DNA of 64,000 bases from Caulobacteraceae bacterium (GTDB lineage: Bacteria > Pseudomonadota > Alphaproteobacteria > Caulobacterales > Caulobacteraceae): contig JAUJMO010000001.1 in NCBI GenBank assembly GCA_030446805.1, forward strand, positions 763,241-827,240, read 5' to 3'. Under the pieces are notes generated by a model, which was not told the DNA's origin, did not search any database, and was given only the letters and a program-made list of their open reading frames with translations. A program made the position numbers and the translations under genes. Of the stretch, positions 34,108 through 43,928 are shown one piece after another (the stretch's first letter is position 1; the number at the start of each line of letters is the position of its first letter).

Positions 34108-34411
34108 CGATCGTCGCTCCCGTCTTCTTGGCGAAGCGGACCTTCTTGTCCCCTTCGATGCGGAAGCCCACGCGGCTGGCGCCGTTCGCCGTCGCAATGG
34201 CCACGTTGGACACGTGGATCGGCGCTTCCTTGTGCTTGATCCCACCCTGCGGGTCGGCCTGGCTGGGCTTGGTGTGGCGCTGGACCATGTTGACGCCCTC
34301 GACCAGCAAACGCTGCTCGGCGGGAAACACCCTCTGGACCGTGCCTTCCTGGCCGCGGCTCTTGCCGGTCAGGACCACGACGCGGTCGCCCTTCTTGATC
34401 TTGGCGGCCAT
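34100..34411 (-). CDS. rplX: 50S ribosomal protein L24
   Basis: A 103-residue L24, an assembly initiator of the large subunit: [25 protein letters not shown] (KOW motif), [20 protein letters not shown], and [17 protein letters not shown]. Start 34411 overlaps the rplN stop (TGATGG), and its own stop overlaps the rplE start. Confidence 0.97.
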   Translation of the reverse strand: MAAKIKKGDRVVVLTGKSRGQEGTVQRVFPAEQRLLVEGVNMVQRHTKPSQADPQGGIKHKEAPIHVSNVAIATANGASRVGFRIEGDKKVRFAKKTGATIDV

Positions 34412-34779
34412 CACAGCACCTCGGGCGCGAGCGAGATGATCTTCATGTGGTTCTTGGCGCGCAGCTCGCGCGGAACCGGGCCGAAGATCCGGGTGCCGAT
34501 GGGCTCGGCCTGCTTGTTCACCAGCACGGCGGCGTTGCGGTCGAAGCGGATGACCGAGCCGTCCTTGCGCTGGATGTCCTTGGAGGTGCGGACCACGATG
34601 GCGCGCATCACGTCGCCCTTCTTCACGCGCCCCCGCGGGATGGCTTCCTTGACGGAGACCACGATCACGTCGCCCACGCCGGCGTAGCGACGCTTGGCGC
34701 CGCCCAGCACCTTGATGCACATGACGCGGCGGGCGCCGGAGTTGTCGGCCACCTCCAGGTTGGTTTGCATCTGGATCAT
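34411..34779 (-). CDS. rplN: 50S ribosomal protein L14
   Basis: A 122-residue L14 at the subunit interface: [50 protein letters not shown], and [27 protein letters not shown] at the end. All standard for the family. It follows rpsQ by 3 bp, a conventional end of the S10 operon and start of spc in E. coli, but here no promoter or gap separates them. Confidence 0.98.
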   Translation of the reverse strand: MIQMQTNLEVADNSGARRVMCIKVLGGAKRRYAGVGDVIVVSVKEAIPRGRVKKGDVMRAIVVRTSKDIQRKDGSVIRFDRNAAVLVNKQAEPIGTRIFGPVPRELRAKNHMKIISLAPEVL

Positions 34780-34782
34780 GGA

Positions 34783-35049
34783 TCAGGCTCCCCCGACGCT
34801 GCTTTGGGGGGCGGCGGCGGCCTTTGGCAGGACCTCCCAACGCTTCAACTTCGACTTGGGCGCGCATTCGATGATGCGGGCCTTCTCGCCGGCGCGATAG
34901 GCGTTGGTTTCATCGTGCGCATGGTAGCGCTTGGAGCGACGCACGGTCTTCTTCAGCAGCGGATGCAGCAAGGTGCGTTCGACAGTGACGATGACGGTCT
35001 TGTCACCCTTGTCGGACACGACCACGCCTTCCAGAACTCGTTTGGGCAT
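34783..35049 (-). CDS. rpsQ: 30S ribosomal protein S17
   Basis: An 88-residue S17: [58 protein letters not shown]. The last ~15 residues ([14 protein letters not shown]) are a small Ala/Ser tail beyond the conserved domain. It follows rpmC by 10 bp. Confidence 0.97.
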   Translation of the reverse strand: MPKRVLEGVVVSDKGDKTVIVTVERTLLHPLLKKTVRRSKRYHAHDETNAYRAGEKARIIECAPKSKLKRWEVLPKAAAAPQSSVGGA

Positions 35050-35059
35050 GTGTTTGTCC

Positions 35060-35263
35060 TTAGCCCTGCGCCGGGCGTTGCTGGCGCTGGAGCGTCTTGA
35101 TGCGCGCGATGGATTTGCGCACTTCGTTCACGCGGTGCGGCTTTTCAAGCTGACCGGTCGCGGCTTGGAAGCGCAGATTGAACTGCTCGCGCTTGAGGTC
35201 GAGCAGACCGTCCTGCAGCTGGTCGGCGGTCTGGCCGCGGTGTTGTTCGATCGCCTTGGCCAT
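35060..35263 (-). CDS. rpmC: 50S ribosomal protein L29
   Basis: A 67-residue L29 at the peptide tunnel exit, where trigger factor and SRP dock: [48 protein letters not shown] 35263 overlaps the rplP stop by one base; a GTG three bases upstream is an alternative. Confidence 0.96.
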   Translation of the reverse strand: MAKAIEQHRGQTADQLQDGLLDLKREQFNLRFQAATGQLEKPHRVNEVRKSIARIKTLQRQQRPAQG

Positions 35264-35703
35264 CACGCCGCCTCCGTCGCCATCGCGCCGCCGTGGTCGG
35301 CGCGGGTGACCACCTTGACCCGGATCGGCAGCTTGGCGGCGCCCAGCCGCAGGGCCTCGCGCGCCACGTCATCCGGCACGCCATCGATCTCGAACATGAT
35401 GCGGCCGGGCGCCACGCGCGCGGCCCAGTAGTCCACCGCGCCCTTGCCCTTGCCCATGCGGACTTCGGCCGGCTTGTCGGTGACCGGAAGGTCCGGGAAG
35501 ATCCGGATCCAGACGCGGCCCTGACGCTTCATCTGGCGGGTGATCGCCCGACGGCAGGCCTCGATCTGTCGCGCGGTGACCCGCTCGGGCTCCTGCGCCT
35601 TGAGGCCGTAGGAGCCGAAGTTGAGCGAAGCGCCGCCCTTGGTCTCGCCCTTGATCCGGCCTTTGAAGGCCTTCCGGTACTTGGTTTTCTTTGGAGACAG
35701 CAT
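35263..35703 (-). CDS. rplP: 50S ribosomal protein L16
   Basis: A 146-residue L16 near the A site: [62 protein letters not shown], and [27 protein letters not shown]. Slightly longer than E. coli L16 because of a C-terminal [11 protein letters not shown] tail. Confidence 0.98.
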   Translation of the reverse strand: MLSPKKTKYRKAFKGRIKGETKGGASLNFGSYGLKAQEPERVTARQIEACRRAITRQMKRQGRVWIRIFPDLPVTDKPAEVRMGKGKGAVDYWAARVAPGRIMFEIDGVPDDVAREALRLGAAKLPIRVKVVTRADHGGAMATEAA

Positions 35704-35712
35704 GGTGAAACC

Positions 35713-36504
<792 letters not shown>

Positions 36505-36505
36505 C

Positions 36506-36886
36506 TTAAGCGGCCTCGCTCATCTCGCGGACCACGATGGTGATCTCGGAGAAGGGTTTCTCGATGCGCGAAGCCCGGCCGCGCGCACGCGCCGAAAACC
36601 GCTTCATCACCAGATTCTTGCCCACATAGGCTTCGGCCACGACCAGGGAGTCGATGTCGAGGCTGTGGTTGTTCTCCGCATTGGAGATCGCGGAATAGAG
36701 CGCCTTGCGCACGTCGATGGCGATCCGCTTGTGGCTGAACTCCAGCTCGCTCAGGGCTCGCTGGACCGGCAGGCCGCGGATGGATTGCGCCACCAGGTTC
36801 AGCTTGCGCGGCGAGGTGCGCAGGTTGACGACCTTGGCCCGGGCCTCGGTCTCGCCGACGCGGCGGGGGTTTGCGGTCTGGCTCAT
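36506..36886 (-). CDS. rplV: 50S ribosomal protein L22
   Basis: A 126-residue L22 whose beta-hairpin lines the exit tunnel: [37 protein letters not shown] and the tunnel loop region [26 protein letters not shown]. No deletion is seen in the loop linked to macrolide resistance. It follows rpsS by 2 bp. Confidence 0.98.
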   Translation of the reverse strand: MSQTANPRRVGETEARAKVVNLRTSPRKLNLVAQSIRGLPVQRALSELEFSHKRIAIDVRKALYSAISNAENNHSLDIDSLVVAEAYVGKNLVMKRFSARARGRASRIEKPFSEITIVVREMSEAA

Positions 36887-36888
36887 GG

Positions 36889-37167
36889 CTATTTCCGCTT
36901 CGCTTTCTTATCGGCCGCGTGGCCGTAGAAGGTGCGCGTGGGCGCGAATTCGCCCAGCTTCATACCCACCATGTCCTCGCTGATGGCCACGGGGATGTGT
37001 TTGTGGCCGTTGTGGACGCCGAACGTCAGGCCCACGAACTGCGGCAGGATGGTCGAGCGGCGCGACCAGGTCTTAATCACGTCCTTGCGGCCCGAGTTCT
37101 GGGCGACATCGGCTTTCTTCAGCAGATAGCCGTCGACAAAGGGGCCTTTCCAGGAGGAGCGGGCCAT
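36889..37167 (-). CDS. rpsS: 30S ribosomal protein S19
   Basis: A 92-residue S19 of the small-subunit head: [68 protein letters not shown]. Its ATG overlaps the rplB stop by one base. Confidence 0.98.
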   Translation of the reverse strand: MARSSWKGPFVDGYLLKKADVAQNSGRKDVIKTWSRRSTILPQFVGLTFGVHNGHKHIPVAISEDMVGMKLGEFAPTRTFYGHAADKKAKRK

Positions 37168-38006
37168 CAGCGCGATCCCTTTCTGACGTGACGCGAGCGA
37201 AGGATGAACTTGTCCGTGGTCTTGTTGGTGCGGGTCTTGCGGCCGCGGGTGATCTTGCCCCAGGGCGTGACCGGGTGACGGCCGCCCGAGGTGCGGCCTT
37301 CACCGCCGCCATGCGGGTGGTCGACCGGGTTCATGGCCACCCCGCGCACGTGCGGACGGAAGCCCTTGTGGCGGACCCGCCCGGCCTTGCCGAGCACCTG
37401 GTTCATGTTGTCGGCGTTGGACACCGCGCCCACCGTGGCGATGCAGCTGTCCAGCACCTGCCGCAGTTCGCCCGAGCCCAGGCGGATCTGGGCGTAGCCG
37501 GCGTCGCGGCCGACCAGTTGGGCGTAGGTGCCGGCCGAGCGGGCCATCTGGCCGCCCTTGCCCGGCTTCATCTCGATGTTGTGGATGATGGTGCCCACGG
37601 GCATGCCGCGCAGCGGCATGGCGTTTCCGGGCTTCACGTCCACCTTCTCGCCGGCGATCACCTGATCGCCCGCGTGCAGACGCTGGGGGGCCAGGATGTA
37701 GTTGAGCTCGCCGTCCTCATAGCGGATCAGGGCGATGAAGGCCGTCCGATTGGGGTCGTACTCCAGCCGTTCCACCGTGGCCGGCACGTCGAACTTGCGC
37801 CGCTTGAAGTCCACCACACGGTACAGGCGCTTGGCGCCGCCGCCGCGGAAGCGGACCGCGACCCGGCCGTTGCCGCCGCGCCCGCCCGACTTCGTCAGCC
37901 CCTCGACGAGACTCTTCTCGGGGCGGCCCTTGTGCAGTTCGCTGCGGTCGACCAGCACCAGGCCGCGACGGCTGGGCGAGGTCGGATTGTATTGCTTCAG
38001 AGCCAT
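37167..38006 (-). CDS. rplB: 50S ribosomal protein L2
   Basis: A 279-residue L2, needed for subunit association and peptidyl transfer: [24 protein letters not shown], the RNA-binding domain [29 protein letters not shown], and the C-terminal [29 protein letters not shown]. The HGGGEG segment contains the histidine near the active centre. It follows rplW by 1 bp. Confidence 0.98.
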   Translation of the reverse strand: MALKQYNPTSPSRRGLVLVDRSELHKGRPEKSLVEGLTKSGGRGGNGRVAVRFRGGGAKRLYRVVDFKRRKFDVPATVERLEYDPNRTAFIALIRYEDGELNYILAPQRLHAGDQVIAGEKVDVKPGNAMPLRGMPVGTIIHNIEMKPGKGGQMARSAGTYAQLVGRDAGYAQIRLGSGELRQVLDSCIATVGAVSNADNMNQVLGKAGRVRHKGFRPHVRGVAMNPVDHPHGGGEGRTSGGRHPVTPWGKITRGRKTRTNKTTDKFILRSRHVRKGSR

Positions 38007-38007
38007 C

Positions 38008-38307
38008 TCAGAGTCCCGTAGTCACGTCGATCGACTGGCCTTCGGCCAGGGTCACGATGGCCTTCTTGACGTCCGAACGGACGCCCGTCCGGCCGCGGAA
38101 ACGCTTCTGCTTGCCCTTGGTGATCAGGGTGTTGACCTTGAGCACCTGGACGGAGAACAGGCTCTCGACCGCACGCGCGATCTCGTCCTTGGTGCTGTCC
38201 ATCGCGACGCGGAAAACGACCTTGTTCTGCTCGGACAGGATTGTGGCCTTTTCGGTGATCACCGGGGCCAGGATCACGTCGTAGGAGCGTTCGGTGACGG
38301 CGACCAT
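38008..38307 (-). CDS. rplW: 50S ribosomal protein L23
   Basis: A 99-residue L23 at the tunnel exit, docking site for trigger factor: [63 protein letters not shown]. Its ATG overlaps the rplD stop by one base. Confidence 0.97.
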   Translation of the reverse strand: MVAVTERSYDVILAPVITEKATILSEQNKVVFRVAMDSTKDEIARAVESLFSVQVLKVNTLITKGKQKRFRGRTGVRSDVKKAIVTLAEGQSIDVTTGL

Positions 38308-38978
38308 TACGCGGCCTCCTGCAGAGCCGGCGTCGCGCCCCCGAGGGTGTTTCGGGGCGCGAAGCGAGCGTTGATGGCGTCCACGGCGTCGCGCGTCAGG
38401 ACCAGGGTGTCGGCGCGCAGCACGTCGTAGACGTTCAACCCGGCGCTCGGCAGCACATTGATGTGCGGGATGTTGCGCGCGGCCAGGCCGAAGTTTGTGT
38501 CCACCTCGGCGCCGGCGATGATCAGCGCCTTGGTCCAGCCGAGCGTGATGAAGCGTTCGCGCAGCGCGGCGGTCTTGGGCGTATCCAGCGCCACGCCGTC
38601 CACCACGACCAGGCTCCCGGCCTTCGCCTTGGACGACAGCGCGTGCTTCAGCGCCATGGCCCGGACCTTTTTGGGAAGGTCGAAGCCGTGGCTACGCACC
38701 ACCGGACCAAAGGCGCGCGAGCCGCCCACGAACTGGGGTGCGCGGCGCGAGCCGTGGCGAGCGCCGCCCGTACCTTTTTGTTTGTACATCTTCTTGCCGG
38801 TGCGGCTGTTCTCGTTGCGCGTCTGCACCTTGTGGGTGCCGGCTCGGCGCTTGGCGAGCTGCCAGGTCACCATGCGCTGGAGGATGTCGCTGCGGATGTC
38901 GGCGATGCCGAAGATGGCGTCGTCCAGTTCGATCTCGCCCGCTTGGCTGTTGTCGAGCGTCAGGACCTGAGCTCTCAC
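38307..38978 (-). CDS. rplD: 50S ribosomal protein L4
   Basis: A 223-residue L4, a tunnel protein: [52 protein letters not shown] is the conserved globular part, and [21 protein letters not shown] the C-terminal part. In E. coli L4 also represses its own operon by terminating transcription in the S10 leader. That makes the leader hairpin at 40183-40219 a possible target here. The start is GTG and overlaps the rplC stop by 4 bp. Confidence 0.97.
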   Translation of the reverse strand: MRAQVLTLDNSQAGEIELDDAIFGIADIRSDILQRMVTWQLAKRRAGTHKVQTRNENSRTGKKMYKQKGTGGARHGSRRAPQFVGGSRAFGPVVRSHGFDLPKKVRAMALKHALSSKAKAGSLVVVDGVALDTPKTAALRERFITLGWTKALIIAGAEVDTNFGLAARNIPHINVLPSAGLNVYDVLRADTLVLTRDAVDAINARFAPRNTLGGATPALQEAA

Positions 38979-39775
38979 TGTTGCTCTCCCGTGCTCGTGT
39001 CGGCGGCGGCGTCCGGAGCCTCGTCGGCGCCCAGACCCAGGCCGGTCGCCTCGGCTTCCACCGACGGCGCGTCTTCGGTTTGCGTCGGCGCGCTGCTCCC
39101 AGCAGCGCGGAAGGCGCCGGGCGTAGGCACAACTTCCGGAGCCTTTTTCTTCAAGGAGTCACGGATCCTGACGTAGCTGCCCTCGGACCCCGGAACGGCG
39201 CCCTTGACGATGATCAAGCCGCGCTCGACGTCCACGCGGACGATCTGCAGGTTCTGCGTCGTGATCGTCTCCTGGCCCAGGTGACCGGCCATCTTCTTGC
39301 CCTTGAACACCTTGCCCGGATCCTGCCGCTGGCCGGTCGAGCCGTGCGAGCGGTGCGAGACGGACACGCCGTGGGTCGCGCGCAGGCCGCCGAAGTTCCA
39401 GCGCTTCATGGCGCCTTGGAAGCCCTTGCCGATCGTCTGGCCCTGGATGTCGACGTGCTGGCCTTCGACGTAGTGATCCGCCGTTATCTCGGCTCCGACC
39501 TCGATCAGATTGGCTGGGTCGACGCGGAATTCCTGGAGCACGCGCTTGGGCTCGACCAACGCCTTGGCGAAGTGTCCGCGCATGGCCTGGCTGGTGTTCT
39601 TGGCCTTCTTGGGGCCCGCGCCCAGCTGCAGGGCGACATAGCCGTCGCGCTCGGCGGTGCGCTGGGCGGTCACCTGACAGCCGTCGAGCGACAGAACCGT
39701 GACCGGTACGTGCTGGCCGGACGCGTCGAAGAAGCGCGTCATGCCCAGTTTCTTGGCGATGACTCCGGTGCGCAT
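38975..39775 (-). CDS. rplC: 50S ribosomal protein L3 with long acidic C-terminal tail
   Basis: A 266-residue L3, an assembly initiator near the peptidyl transferase centre: [99 protein letters not shown]. The conserved protein ends near residue 215. A further ~50 residues rich in Ala, Asp, Glu and Thr ([20 protein letters not shown] onward) form a disordered acidic tail of unknown role. Confidence 0.97.
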   Translation of the reverse strand: MRTGVIAKKLGMTRFFDASGQHVPVTVLSLDGCQVTAQRTAERDGYVALQLGAGPKKAKNTSQAMRGHFAKALVEPKRVLQEFRVDPANLIEVGAEITADHYVEGQHVDIQGQTIGKGFQGAMKRWNFGGLRATHGVSVSHRSHGSTGQRQDPGKVFKGKKMAGHLGQETITTQNLQIVRVDVERGLIIVKGAVPGSEGSYVRIRDSLKKKAPEVVPTPGAFRAAGSSAPTQTEDAPSVEAEATGLGLGADEAPDAAADTSTGEQQ

Positions 39776-39779
39776 AAGC

Positions 39780-40094
39780 TTACGCTCCCAGCTTGATGGA
39801 GATGTCCACGCCGGCCGACAGATCGAGCTTCATGAGCGCATCAACCGTCTGGGGCGTGGGGTCCACGATGTCGAGCACGCGCTTGTGGGTGCGCATCTCG
39901 AACTGCTCGCGTGACTTCTTGTGGACGTGCGGCGAGCGCAGCACGGTGAATTTCTCCAGCCGGGTGGGCAGCGGGATGGGGCCGCGCACCTGCGCGCCCG
40001 TCCGCTTGGCCGTGTTCACGATCTCCCGGGTCGAGTGGTCGAGGACCCGGTGATCGAACGCCTTCAGGCGTATGCGGATATTCTGCCGATCCAT
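39780..40094 (-). CDS. rpsJ: 30S ribosomal protein S10
   Basis: A 104-residue S10, which also serves as the NusE transcription factor: [97 protein letters not shown]. First gene of the S10 operon. ATG 40094 is the family start; an upstream open frame to 40244 lies in the leader and was rejected. Promoter at 40328-40356. Confidence 0.98.
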   Translation of the reverse strand: MDRQNIRIRLKAFDHRVLDHSTREIVNTAKRTGAQVRGPIPLPTRLEKFTVLRSPHVHKKSREQFEMRTHKRVLDIVDPTPQTVDALMKLDLSAGVDISIKLGA

Positions 40095-40182
40095 GTCGCT
40101 CTCGACGCTTCCCAAACCATTCAAAGACCGATCGGCCCCGAACGCGAACTCAGCCCCGAAGGACCGTCCACATCGCGAGATC

Positions 40183-40219
40183 GCAAAACAAAGACCCGCC
40201 GCGGTGGACCGCGGGGGTC
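40183..40219 (-). promoter_or_regulatory. Terminator-like hairpin (possible attenuator) in the rpsJ leader
   Basis: On the minus strand GACCC-CCGCGGT-CC-ACCGCGG-C-GGGTC forms a 12-bp stem with one bulge, followed by TTTGTTTT. It lies downstream of the S10 promoter and about 90 bp before the rpsJ ATG, where it could terminate transcription conditionally. In E. coli, L4 causes termination at such a leader hairpin. An alternative is that it simply ends transcripts from the upstream DUF2807 gene and a second rpsJ promoter lies closer; none was seen. Confidence 0.6.
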
Positions 40220-40275
40220 GAAACCAGAGGGGCGGAAGCTCCACCCTATGCAGGCTACGTTTTGCGAACCGCGTC

Positions 40276-40304
40276 TAACGTCTGAGCAATCGACTCAGGC
40301 GTTA
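40276..40304 (-). other. Second hairpin in the rpsJ leader
   Basis: TAACG-T-CTGAG / CTCAG-G-CGTTA: ten base pairs with one internal mismatch and a 7-nt loop. It would form at about nt 17-45 of the leader. With the terminator-like hairpin downstream it gives the leader the two-element layout expected of a regulated ribosomal-protein leader. Confidence 0.55.
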
Positions 40305-40327
40305 CGGCCGGTCCAACAGAAGGGCGG

Positions 40328-40356
40328 TAGATACCCGCCCCTCCCCCCCCCGTCAA
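40328..40356 (-). promoter_or_regulatory. Sigma70-type promoter of the S10 operon (rpsJ)
   Basis: On the minus strand -35 TTGACG (40356-40351), a 17-bp spacer and -10 TATCTA (40333-40328). The spacer begins with a run of G; nine G residues occupy 40351-40343. Start of transcription is expected near 40320, giving a leader of about 226 nt. The discriminator after the -10 is GC-rich (CCGCCC), as in promoters sensitive to ppGpp. Confidence 0.8.
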
Positions 40357-40384
40357 CCCGCTCCGTCGCGCCGCCGACGCTCTT

Positions 40385-41203
40385 TCAGCGCCCGATGATC
40401 ACGTCCCCGCTGCCGGCGATCGAGCGCCGAACGGGGCCGGCCACCTGGCCCACGCGCACATCGCCCGAGCCCATCACGGAGGCGTTCACGCTGGCCGCCG
40501 TGCCGCCGATGCGCACATCGCCGCTGCCCACGATGCTGGCGCTGACCGGGCCGGTGCGACCCGCGTTGACCACCACATCGCCCGAGCCCGCGATGGAGGC
40601 GTCCACCGCGCCGGCGACCGAGGCGACGTAGATGTCCCCGGACCCTGCGATGGAAGCGTCCAGCGGTCCGGCTACGGGTCCCAGGCGGACGTCGCCGGAG
40701 CCGGCCAGGGAGATCTCCGCCTGGCGAGAGGCGCCAACGAACACCGCGCCTGAACCCGCCGAGGACACCTCGAGCTCACCGGCGACGTTGCCTGCGCGGA
40801 TCTCGCCGCAGCCGGCCTGGGACAACTCGAGGCTGCTGGTCCGGCCGATGGAGCCGTAGACCGCCCCGCCGGCGCCGACTTGTGCGTCCAAGGGAACGCG
40901 CGCGGTGATCACCGGCAGTTGGTTGATCGGCACGCGCCCGATCCCGCGGATGCGCACGACGCCGCTGTCGCACCCCTCGATACGGCGCCTCAGGCCGCCG
41001 TCCACTTCCACCCCCGCGCGCGCCCGGCGCACCTGGAGCGCCGGCAATCCGGCGAGTCCCGGCGTCACCGTCACCTGGACATCGCGCCGCGCCTCGGGGA
41101 TGACGACCAGCCGCGCGGCGGCGTCCTCGATCTCAAGCTCCTGCGCCTGCGCCGCACCGGCGCCCAGCGCCAGGGTCGCCGCCACCGCCAAGGTCGTCCG
41201 CAT
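40385..41203 (-). CDS. Secreted DUF2807 (GIN-domain) protein with ~20-residue repeats
   Basis: A 272-residue protein with a signal peptide (MRTTLAVAATLALGAGAAQAQ). The mature protein is a DUF2807/putative auto-transporter adhesin head (GIN) domain. Seven successive units contain GSG plus DV/AV/DI, for example SIAGSGDIYVASVAG and SIVGSGDVRIGG, predicting a right-handed beta-helix with one turn per repeat. A disulfide is possible between the cysteines near 78 and 132. It lies directly upstream of the S10 operon on the same strand, between that operon and the cupin gene. Confidence 0.85.
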   Translation of the reverse strand: MRTTLAVAATLALGAGAAQAQELEIEDAAARLVVIPEARRDVQVTVTPGLAGLPALQVRRARAGVEVDGGLRRRIEGCDSGVVRIRGIGRVPINQLPVITARVPLDAQVGAGGAVYGSIGRTSSLELSQAGCGEIRAGNVAGELEVSSAGSGAVFVGASRQAEISLAGSGDVRLGPVAGPLDASIAGSGDIYVASVAGAVDASIAGSGDVVVNAGRTGPVSASIVGSGDVRIGGTAASVNASVMGSGDVRVGQVAGPVRRSIAGSGDVIIGR

Positions 41204-41260
41204 GAGAGCCTCCTGTCCGCTATGCGAGCGACGTTAGGCCGGGCGCCCCGGCCATGCAGC

Positions 41261-42184
41261 TTAATTCGCGGTCATCTTGCCTTCGGGGTTGTCCCGACCA
41301 AGCTCGAAGGTCCGCTCGAACTTGGAGATGCGGTTCTCCACCAGTCCCGCCTTCTTCATGGCGACCGAGGCCGCCCACAACCCCGCCTGGGCCGCTATGG
41401 GCGTGCGCCGCAGATCGGGCGCGGGCCATCCCCAGCGTCGGATCACGCCGCTGGCGATGTGCGCGCCGCACTTCACGCGGGATGGCCAGGTCTGATAATC
41501 GGCCGAGAAGGAGACGTTGAACTCGCCCAGGTTGTCGACGCGGTGCGGCGCGTGGACGGGCCAGCAGGCCGCCATACCCGGCTCCAGGTCATAGACGGTG
41601 GCGGCGGCGTCCATCTCCCGCCGGTAAGGCAGATCCTCGGTTTTGAGCCGCATGGTGACCGCCTCCATATGCTCTTGCGGAGCATGGGCCTCGTCCTCCG
41701 GATAGATCCACAGGCGCTTGCGCCCGCGCATGTGGAACAGCACCACCCCGGCCGGATCGGCGTGATAGGGCGTCTTGTTGCGGGGCGAGCTCAGGATCAG
41801 CTGGCCATAGACCTTGGCCGGTTTGAAACCGGGGATCATGTCGCGGAGCTCGGCGAAAGCTGCGTGCACCTGCCGACCCAGCTCGGGATAGACCGTGTCG
41901 GCCTGGCGAAGATTGACCCAGAGCCGGCCGCCCTTGACCGCCTCCAGGACGGCGGCCCCGTCCGCCCCGCCGCGACGGCCGGTCCTCAGGGTGGACTGTG
42001 CCTGGGCGTCGTAATCCCACACGTTGATGTCCATCAACTCGGCGGGATAGCGGTCCAGCAGAGCGGTCAGCGCCTCATCCTCCACCAGTCCGGAGGCCCC
42101 CACCCGGTGCTGAAAGGCCATGGGGGCCTTCAGGAAGGCCTCCTGGAGTTCGTCGGACCAGTGTGGGATCAGCCGTTCGGTCAT
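41261..42184 (-). CDS. Cupin-like (JmjC-related) Fe(II)/2OG oxygenase candidate
   Basis: A 307-residue protein. The centre has GQLILSSPRNKTPYHADPAGVVLFHMRGRKRLWIYP, where H141-x-D143 fits the first two iron ligands of cupin-like oxygenases, and KRLWIYP is typical of Cupin_8/JmjC-like folds. ACWPVHAPHRVDN supplies the third ligand (H211 or H214). Such enzymes hydroxylate proteins, RNA or small molecules; the substrate is unknown. It follows the GNAT gene by 9 bp, so the two are probably one operon and may act on related substrates. Confidence 0.7.
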   Translation of the reverse strand: MTERLIPHWSDELQEAFLKAPMAFQHRVGASGLVEDEALTALLDRYPAELMDINVWDYDAQAQSTLRTGRRGGADGAAVLEAVKGGRLWVNLRQADTVYPELGRQVHAAFAELRDMIPGFKPAKVYGQLILSSPRNKTPYHADPAGVVLFHMRGRKRLWIYPEDEAHAPQEHMEAVTMRLKTEDLPYRREMDAAATVYDLEPGMAACWPVHAPHRVDNLGEFNVSFSADYQTWPSRVKCGAHIASGVIRRWGWPAPDLRRTPIAAQAGLWAASVAMKKAGLVENRISKFERTFELGRDNPEGKMTAN

Positions 42185-42193
42185 GCGCGCCGC

Positions 42194-43348
42194 CTATGCG
42201 TTCGAAGAAAGGGCCGGGCCGCGGCGGCCGGCCTTGACGAAGGCGTCCGCGGCTCCGCCCAGCCAGGCGGCGGGACGGGTTTCGCAGGCGGTGATGATCT
42301 CGAACCGTCGCCGCATCCGCTCGCGGACCTCCGCCACCCTGGTCAGGGCCGGCGCAGCCGCCAAGGCGGCGTCGGCTGCGCGACACGAAACCCTGCGCCA
42401 GCCGTCCAGGTCGAGGCCGCCCTCATACACCGGCTCCGCAGCGTCGGCGTAATGGCGCTTGTACGCCTCCCCTTCGCTGCCGAAGTCCAGCTCAGTCAGG
42501 CCGGGGTCCTCGGCCGCGGCCTTGAAGAGCGAGATCATGAGCAGGGTTCCAGGCCCCCAACGGGCCACGTCGGGATCATAGGTCGGGAACCAGATGTGGC
42601 GAACCGGGCCCGCGCGGAGGTCCAACTCGGCCGCCAGCAGGCGTCCGCCGGCCCGCAGGGTCGCCAAACGTCCGCCGAATTCGGCGGTGCGTTCGGCCCA
42701 CAGGCGGCGCAGCAGGTCCCGCGTCCACCCGCAAGCGAAGACATCATGGCGAGCCGTGCGCCGATACTGGTCGCGTTTGTTGGCGATTACGAAGGACAGC
42801 AGGTCCGCGTCGTCCTCCATGCGGAACTCCAGCGCACCCAGATCCCGCTCCGCCGCACGGCGGGCCCGTTCCTTGTCCTTGAAGAACTTGCGCGTGGACG
42901 GCCGGGCGGACAGCCAGGCCTCCAGTCCCGCCGAAACGTCGGCCTTGAGCGCGGCGTGGGCGAAACAACGCCCGCTCTTGGGCGGCGCCGGGCCGACCAG
43001 CCCGTTGAAGCGGTAGCTGTCGCAGCCTGTCAGACGGATCACCTCGCGGAGGTCCACATCCGCTCCGGGCGCGGCGATCAGGCCGTGGTAGTCGCTCAAG
43101 GGCGCGCCAAGCGGCTGGGCCGCGCGACCCCGTCGCTGAAACGGCAGAAATCCCACCACCGCGCCGGCGCGCTCCACCACCGCCACGGCGGCGCCAGGCG
43201 CGACGCCATCGGCGGCCAAGGCGAAGTCGAGGCTGAAGAAAGGACTCCGGTAGGCGGAGGACGCGGCCGTGAAGCTCCGCCACAGCGCCCGCTCGCTCAA
43301 GGTCAGCGCTCCGGGCGCCAAGACCTCTACGCTCAGTTTTGTGCCCAT
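42194..43348 (-). CDS. GNAT-superfamily acyltransferase (BcsL/CelD-type)
   Basis: A 384-residue protein of the Acetyltransf_6 (CelD/BcsL) branch of GNAT enzymes: AVVGFLPFQRRGRAAQPLGAPLSDYHGLIA in the N-terminal half, RKFFKDKERARRAAERDLGALEF, and in the C-terminal GNAT core RAGGRLLAAELDLRAGPVRHIWFPTYDPDVARWGPGTLLMISLFKAAAEDPGLTELDFGSEGEAYKR. This type is often linked to exopolysaccharide modification; in Caulobacter one such protein, HfsK, modifies holdfast. Whether this is HfsK cannot be decided by eye. ATG 43348 gives the expected start; a much longer frame upstream is spurious. Confidence 0.75.
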   Translation of the reverse strand: MGTKLSVEVLAPGALTLSERALWRSFTAASSAYRSPFFSLDFALAADGVAPGAAVAVVERAGAVVGFLPFQRRGRAAQPLGAPLSDYHGLIAAPGADVDLREVIRLTGCDSYRFNGLVGPAPPKSGRCFAHAALKADVSAGLEAWLSARPSTRKFFKDKERARRAAERDLGALEFRMEDDADLLSFVIANKRDQYRRTARHDVFACGWTRDLLRRLWAERTAEFGGRLATLRAGGRLLAAELDLRAGPVRHIWFPTYDPDVARWGPGTLLMISLFKAAAEDPGLTELDFGSEGEAYKRHYADAAEPVYEGGLDLDGWRRVSCRAADAALAAAPALTRVAEVRERMRRRFEIITACETRPAAWLGGAADAFVKAGRRGPALSSNA

Positions 43349-43450
43349 CTGACCCGCCCCGGCTTCTGCGCCTGAGGGGCTGCAAACCCTGTGCCGGTTT
43401 CGCCTCCCAGGCGAGTCCGCCCGGCCGGATCCCGTCGATCCCGCACCGCG

Positions 43451-43475
43451 GGAGCGCAGGCTTCGGCGGCGCGTT
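43451..43475 (+). promoter_or_regulatory. Candidate general-stress promoter for the small disordered protein
   Basis: GGAGC at 43451-43455, 16 bp, then CGTT at 43472-43475: one mismatch from GGAAC-N16/17-CGTT. The ATG is at 43501, leaving a short leader with GGAG as ribosome site. Confidence 0.35.
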
Positions 43476-43500
43476 CTCTGTCCAGGACTGGAGACTCGAC

Positions 43501-43791
43501 ATGGCCGACGAGAACAAAGAACCCTTTCGGGGCGCACCGTCCGTCCAGCCTCGCGAGACGGAATCCGAGCGCGCGCAGGGCGGCGCCTATCCCAGCGAAG
43601 TCGACAATCGCCGCGCCTCCGGAACCGACGGCCAGCCGCCCCGCGCCGCAACCGAGCCCAAGGGCTCGGAGGGCAGCGCCGTTCCCGATCCTGGCCTGGC
43701 CTCCGACCGCCAGACCGCGCGCGAAACCCAGACTGATCCCGTAACCGGGGCTCCGATCGGTTCGCCGACTCCGGAGAACAATCAATCCTGA
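43501..43791 (+). CDS. Small disordered hydrophilic protein
   Basis: A 96-residue protein with no hydrophobic core: rich in Glu, Ser, Pro, Gly, Arg and Thr (KEPFRGAPSVQPRETESER; GTDGQPPRAATEPKGSEG). I recognise no domain. The ATG follows GGAG with 7-bp spacing. It is the only plus-strand gene in the block between the str and S10 operons. Composition and a promoter resembling the general stress type suggest a stress-protection protein, but that is inference. Confidence 0.6.
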   Translation: MADENKEPFRGAPSVQPRETESERAQGGAYPSEVDNRRASGTDGQPPRAATEPKGSEGSAVPDPGLASDRQTARETQTDPVTGAPIGSPTPENNQS

Positions 43792-43928
43792 GAGTTAGAC
43801 CCTTCCCGGCCGGTTTGGCAGGCGCCCTGTCGACCGTCCGTGGCTGGCGGCCGCTCCAGCCGGACCCCTGCCTGCAACGGCCTCCAAGTCGTCGGCGGAA
43901 CCGTTGGTGAGCCGGAACCCGGAAGCCT

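Noticed and set aside
40880-43375. An 831-codon open frame on the plus strand across the DUF2807, cupin and GNAT genes
   Set aside because: It is a high-GC antisense shadow: no motifs, His/Gln/Arg-rich composition, and three well-supported genes lie on the other strand.
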